Of a DNA stretch of 64,000 bases, positions 63,101-64,000 are shown in pieces. The translations under genes were made by a program, and so were the position numbers. Below the pieces are notes generated by a model that saw only the letters and a program-made list of their open reading frames with translations, searched no databases and was not told the origin of the DNA. Origin of the DNA: Polydactylus sextarius (taxonomy: Eukaryota > Chordata > Actinopteri > Polynemidae). Where the stretch lies: contig CM028914.1 of NCBI GenBank assembly GCA_016801845.1, positions 10,809,772-10,873,771 on the forward strand, given 5' to 3'. Position 1 is the stretch's first letter. Every line of letters starts with the position of its first letter.

Positions 63101-63381
63101 AGAAAAAAAAATACATGTATTTATTTATTCAAGAAGCCTGTGTCAATTACACTTTGTCACATTTTGCTTCCAATTTCCTCCCCCAGTCATGCTTCAAACA
63201 GGAATCTTTGGCAAAATGAAATTTTTCATTTATTCCCTTTTTCCATTTTTAGATGCAGGAGATGCTGAGAAATGCAGAACTACATGACGTCAAAGTGAAG
63301 TGGAGGATTCCACCTAAAATAGAGAAGGAAAACAAAGTGAATGAAAGTACAACAGAGATAGGAACCTGTGCTGCTCCATGA
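60083..63381 (+). CDS. Secreted protein with two C-type lectin domains (five coding exons)
   Basis: Spliced model 60083-60119, 61810-62217, 62325-62663, 62770-62861 and 63253-63381 gives 1005 nt and 334 residues. All introns are GT-AG with phases 1, 1, 1, 0. Residues 1-19 form a hydrophobic leader. CTLD1 (about 26-148) has C43, W73-I-G-L, Q114-P-D, C124, W133 and C138, and C146. CTLD2 (about 155-260) has C173, W202-I-G-L, Q227-P-D, C237, W246-D-D, and C251 and C259. Residues 262-334 are a charged tail without a membrane segment, so secretion is expected. Sequons lie at N31 and N322. By family knowledge, such proteins bind glycans or proteins outside the cell, often in immunity; QPD usually marks galactose-type binding. 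The acidic residue before the third conserved cysteine is missing in both domains (F and Q), so calcium-dependent sugar binding is uncertain. The layout, one exon per domain, resembles fish 'macrophage mannose receptor-like' lectins. I cannot name an orthologue. Confidence 0.9.
60387..61124. mobile_element. Nested fold-back DNA transposon in lectin intron 1
   Basis: The left end GTGTTTGCACACTTGGTCCC (60387-60406) matches the reverse complement of the right end (61105-61124, GTGTTTTCACATTTGGTCCC). A second left-end copy starts at 60560 and continues into a stretch, CAAACTGAACTCAGTCC, that also matches the right arm. A perfect 15-bp inverted pair CTGTGATGGAGCCTC lies at 60645-60659 and 60980-60994. 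A 9-bp hairpin (AGACCACCT) occupies 60517-60538. No transposase is present. The superfamily is not assigned because no clear target duplication is visible. Confidence 0.75.
61159..61181 (+). repeat. Poly(T) tract in lectin intron 1
   Basis: About 23 thymines, between the fold-back element and the Tc1/mariner-type element. Confidence 0.85.
61378..61778. mobile_element. Tc1/mariner-type miniature element in lectin intron 1
   Basis: A 401-bp element with terminal inverted repeats of about 25 bp: CAGTGACGAAAAAAATTATT at the left and the reverse complement of CAGTCATGGAAAAAAATTAT at the right. It is flanked by TA on both sides (61376-61377 and 61779-61780), the Tc1/mariner target duplication. It has no transposase reading frame and is therefore non-autonomous. 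The interior closely resembles a non-coding fish family whose termini read CAGTCATGGAAAAAATTATT. Its right end is 31 bp before the exon 2 boundary. Confidence 0.88.
61810..62217 (+). CDS. Lectin gene coding exon 2: first C-type lectin domain
   Basis: The acceptor is CTGCCCACAG ending at 61809 and the donor is GTAAGA at 62218. The exon starts and ends in phase 1, so the whole domain is a symmetric module. It encodes residues 14-148 plus parts of codons 13 and 149. Motifs seen are FYYYVNKTMSW near the domain start, EYC (C43), WIGL, NWFPGQPD, FIC, WVDHDC and FFLCYE. Reading straight through the donor meets a stop at 62303, which would leave a single-domain product. Confidence 0.93.
62325..62663 (+). 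CDS. Lectin gene coding exon 3: second C-type lectin domain
   Basis: The acceptor is ACTGTTACAAAG ending at 62324 and the donor is GTGAGA at 62664; both boundaries are phase 1. It encodes residues 150-261. Motifs seen are KYILSSTKLSW, RLYC (C173), WIGL, WRWSNG, NWQNGQPDND, FCVAE, TWDDLNC and PFWCYG. The preceding intron is only 107 bp. Failure to splice the next intron would add SEKNI and stop at 62680, right after the domain. Confidence 0.93.
62770..62861 (+). CDS. Lectin gene coding exon 4: start of C-terminal tail
   Basis: The acceptor is TATGTTTTGTCCAG ending at 62769 and the donor is GTGAAA at 62862, phase 0. It encodes residues 262-292, including KMKFQSKADLSNPAVY. A similar 'K-x-K-x-x-S-x-A-D-L-x-x-P-A-V' tail follows the lectin domain in related fish proteins as I recall them. 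Reading through the donor would add about 33 residues before a stop at 62963. Confidence 0.8.
63253..63381 (+). CDS. Lectin gene coding exon 5: C-terminus and stop
   Basis: The acceptor is CCATTTTTAG ending at 63252. It encodes the last 42 residues (MQEMLRNAELHDVKVKWRIP, then a lysine- and glutamate-rich segment, then GTCAAP) with TGA at 63379-63381. It joins exon 4 in phase 0 to give a helical 'LLEQMQEMLRNAELHDVKVKWR' type segment. The VKVKWR stretch matches the ending style of this fish lectin family. A lone cysteine (C331) sits four residues from the end. Confidence 0.82.
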   Translation: MQEMLRNAELHDVKVKWRIPPKIEKENKVNESTTEIGTCAAP

Positions 63382-63400
63382 TTCAATTCAACTTTCTTTT

Positions 63401-63406
63401 ATTAAA
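63401..63406 (+). promoter_or_regulatory. Polyadenylation signal ATTAAA, first candidate for the lectin gene
   Basis: ATTAAA lies 20 bp after the stop codon, which would give a very short 3' UTR. It is a common variant of AATAAA. Later canonical signals also exist, so usage is unknown. Confidence 0.4.
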
Positions 63407-63630
63407 CATGTTAGAAAGAATAGCACAATTAAATACACTATTTAATGAAATCAATCCAAAGTACATATTTTAACAGTGATCATATAATTAAATAATTCTG
63501 ATCAGTTCTATTTACCCGCTTCTGTTTTTGGGTCCTGGTGTTGCACAGTCACTGTCATGACTTTACAGGGACACTTGATGTCATTAGTAACAATTTAAGT
63601 CATTTATAAATAATGTATGAAACAAGAGGC

Positions 63631-63636
63631 AATAAA
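63631..63636 (+). promoter_or_regulatory. Polyadenylation signal AATAAA, second candidate
   Basis: A canonical AATAAA lies 250 bp after the lectin stop codon, followed by a T-rich stretch (TCATTCTTGTTTAGTTGG). This fits a typical downstream element and is the most likely 3' end. Confidence 0.5.
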
Positions 63637-63989
63637 ATCATTCTTGTTTAGTTGGTGGCAAGTTAGCACAGGAAGATAACATAATCTGTCAGGATGTAAT
63701 ATCATTTATTATCTATTATTAATCATTTATTTTATTTGAAATTTAATGTATCCTAGTGTAATCATCATAGTAATTATGATGTACTTTGTGTTTAGTGCTA
63801 CTTCAAAACATCAAACATTGGCATGTTGATGATAGCATTTGGCTCAGAGCTACTGTCTGCAGCTGTATACATCTGCTAGCTAGGATGATGCCAACATCGA
63901 TACATTTCAATGTTGAGGAGACCGTAAAGTATATAATATGAAATATGATGTTCAAGTTTTGATTTAGCATTTTCTGTTATTACCTGTTC

Positions 63990-63995
63990 AATAAA
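63990..63995 (+). promoter_or_regulatory. Polyadenylation signal AATAAA, third candidate at window edge
   Basis: AATAAA lies five bases before the end of the window, about 610 bp after the lectin stop. The sequence that would show a downstream GT-rich element is outside the window. Confidence 0.3.
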
Positions 63996-64000
63996 GTCTT

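Larger units (their letters stand above)
63382..64000. other. 3' UTR and downstream flank of the lectin gene
   Basis: AT-rich, with three poly(A) signals listed separately and no further coding exon. Confidence 0.55.

Overview
The window looks like a vertebrate genome segment, most likely from a teleost fish. It is AT-rich and intron- and repeat-laden, with no operons or bacterial-type gene packing. It carries many (TG)n/(CA)n arrays and several repeat types I recognise as fish families: Tc1/mariner relics, hAT-type non-autonomous elements, a tRNA-headed SINE, and LINE tails ending in short tandem repeats. Its only recognisable gene is of a kind expanded in teleosts. All family names come from memory of consensus sequences, not from a search.

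Positions 1 to about 60,070 hold no coding exon that I can support. This stretch is non-coding DNA with scattered repeats. They include a decayed Tc1-like transposase near 1.0-1.5 kb, two copies of a 'GAGGTCACAGTGACC' fish repeat (4.5 and 12.4 kb), and a cluster of three TG arrays at 14.3-14.7 kb. There is also a 250-bp direct repeat pair (28.75 and 29.76 kb), LINE tails (29.3, 34.7 and 40.5 kb), and a hAT-like terminus beside a compound microsatellite (37.5-37.7 kb). Two roughly 650-bp hAT-type elements lie in opposite orientation at 46.97-47.63 and 56.84-57.48 kb, each with an 8-bp target duplication. Tc1 relics sit at 53.1 and 54.0 kb, and a SINE with a perfect 13-bp target duplication at 57.83-58.18 kb. 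Several repeat-poor stretches look like candidate conserved non-coding DNA, but this cannot be tested here.

Positions 60,083-63,381 on the + strand hold one complete protein gene, a 334-residue secreted C-type lectin-like protein. I assembled it from five coding exons by splice signals and reading phase: a signal-peptide exon, one exon for each of two C-type lectin domains, and two exons for a C-terminal tail. Its 1.7-kb first intron contains a nested fold-back DNA transposon (60,387-61,124) and a complete 401-bp Tc1/mariner-type miniature element (61,378-61,778). The second element ends only 31 bp before the exon 2 boundary.

With one gene there is no multi-gene pathway to describe. I found no rRNA, tRNA gene, CRISPR array or previously undescribed multi-gene system. 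The most notable items are the lectin gene model, the elements in its first intron, and the inverted hAT pair bracketing 9.2 kb.
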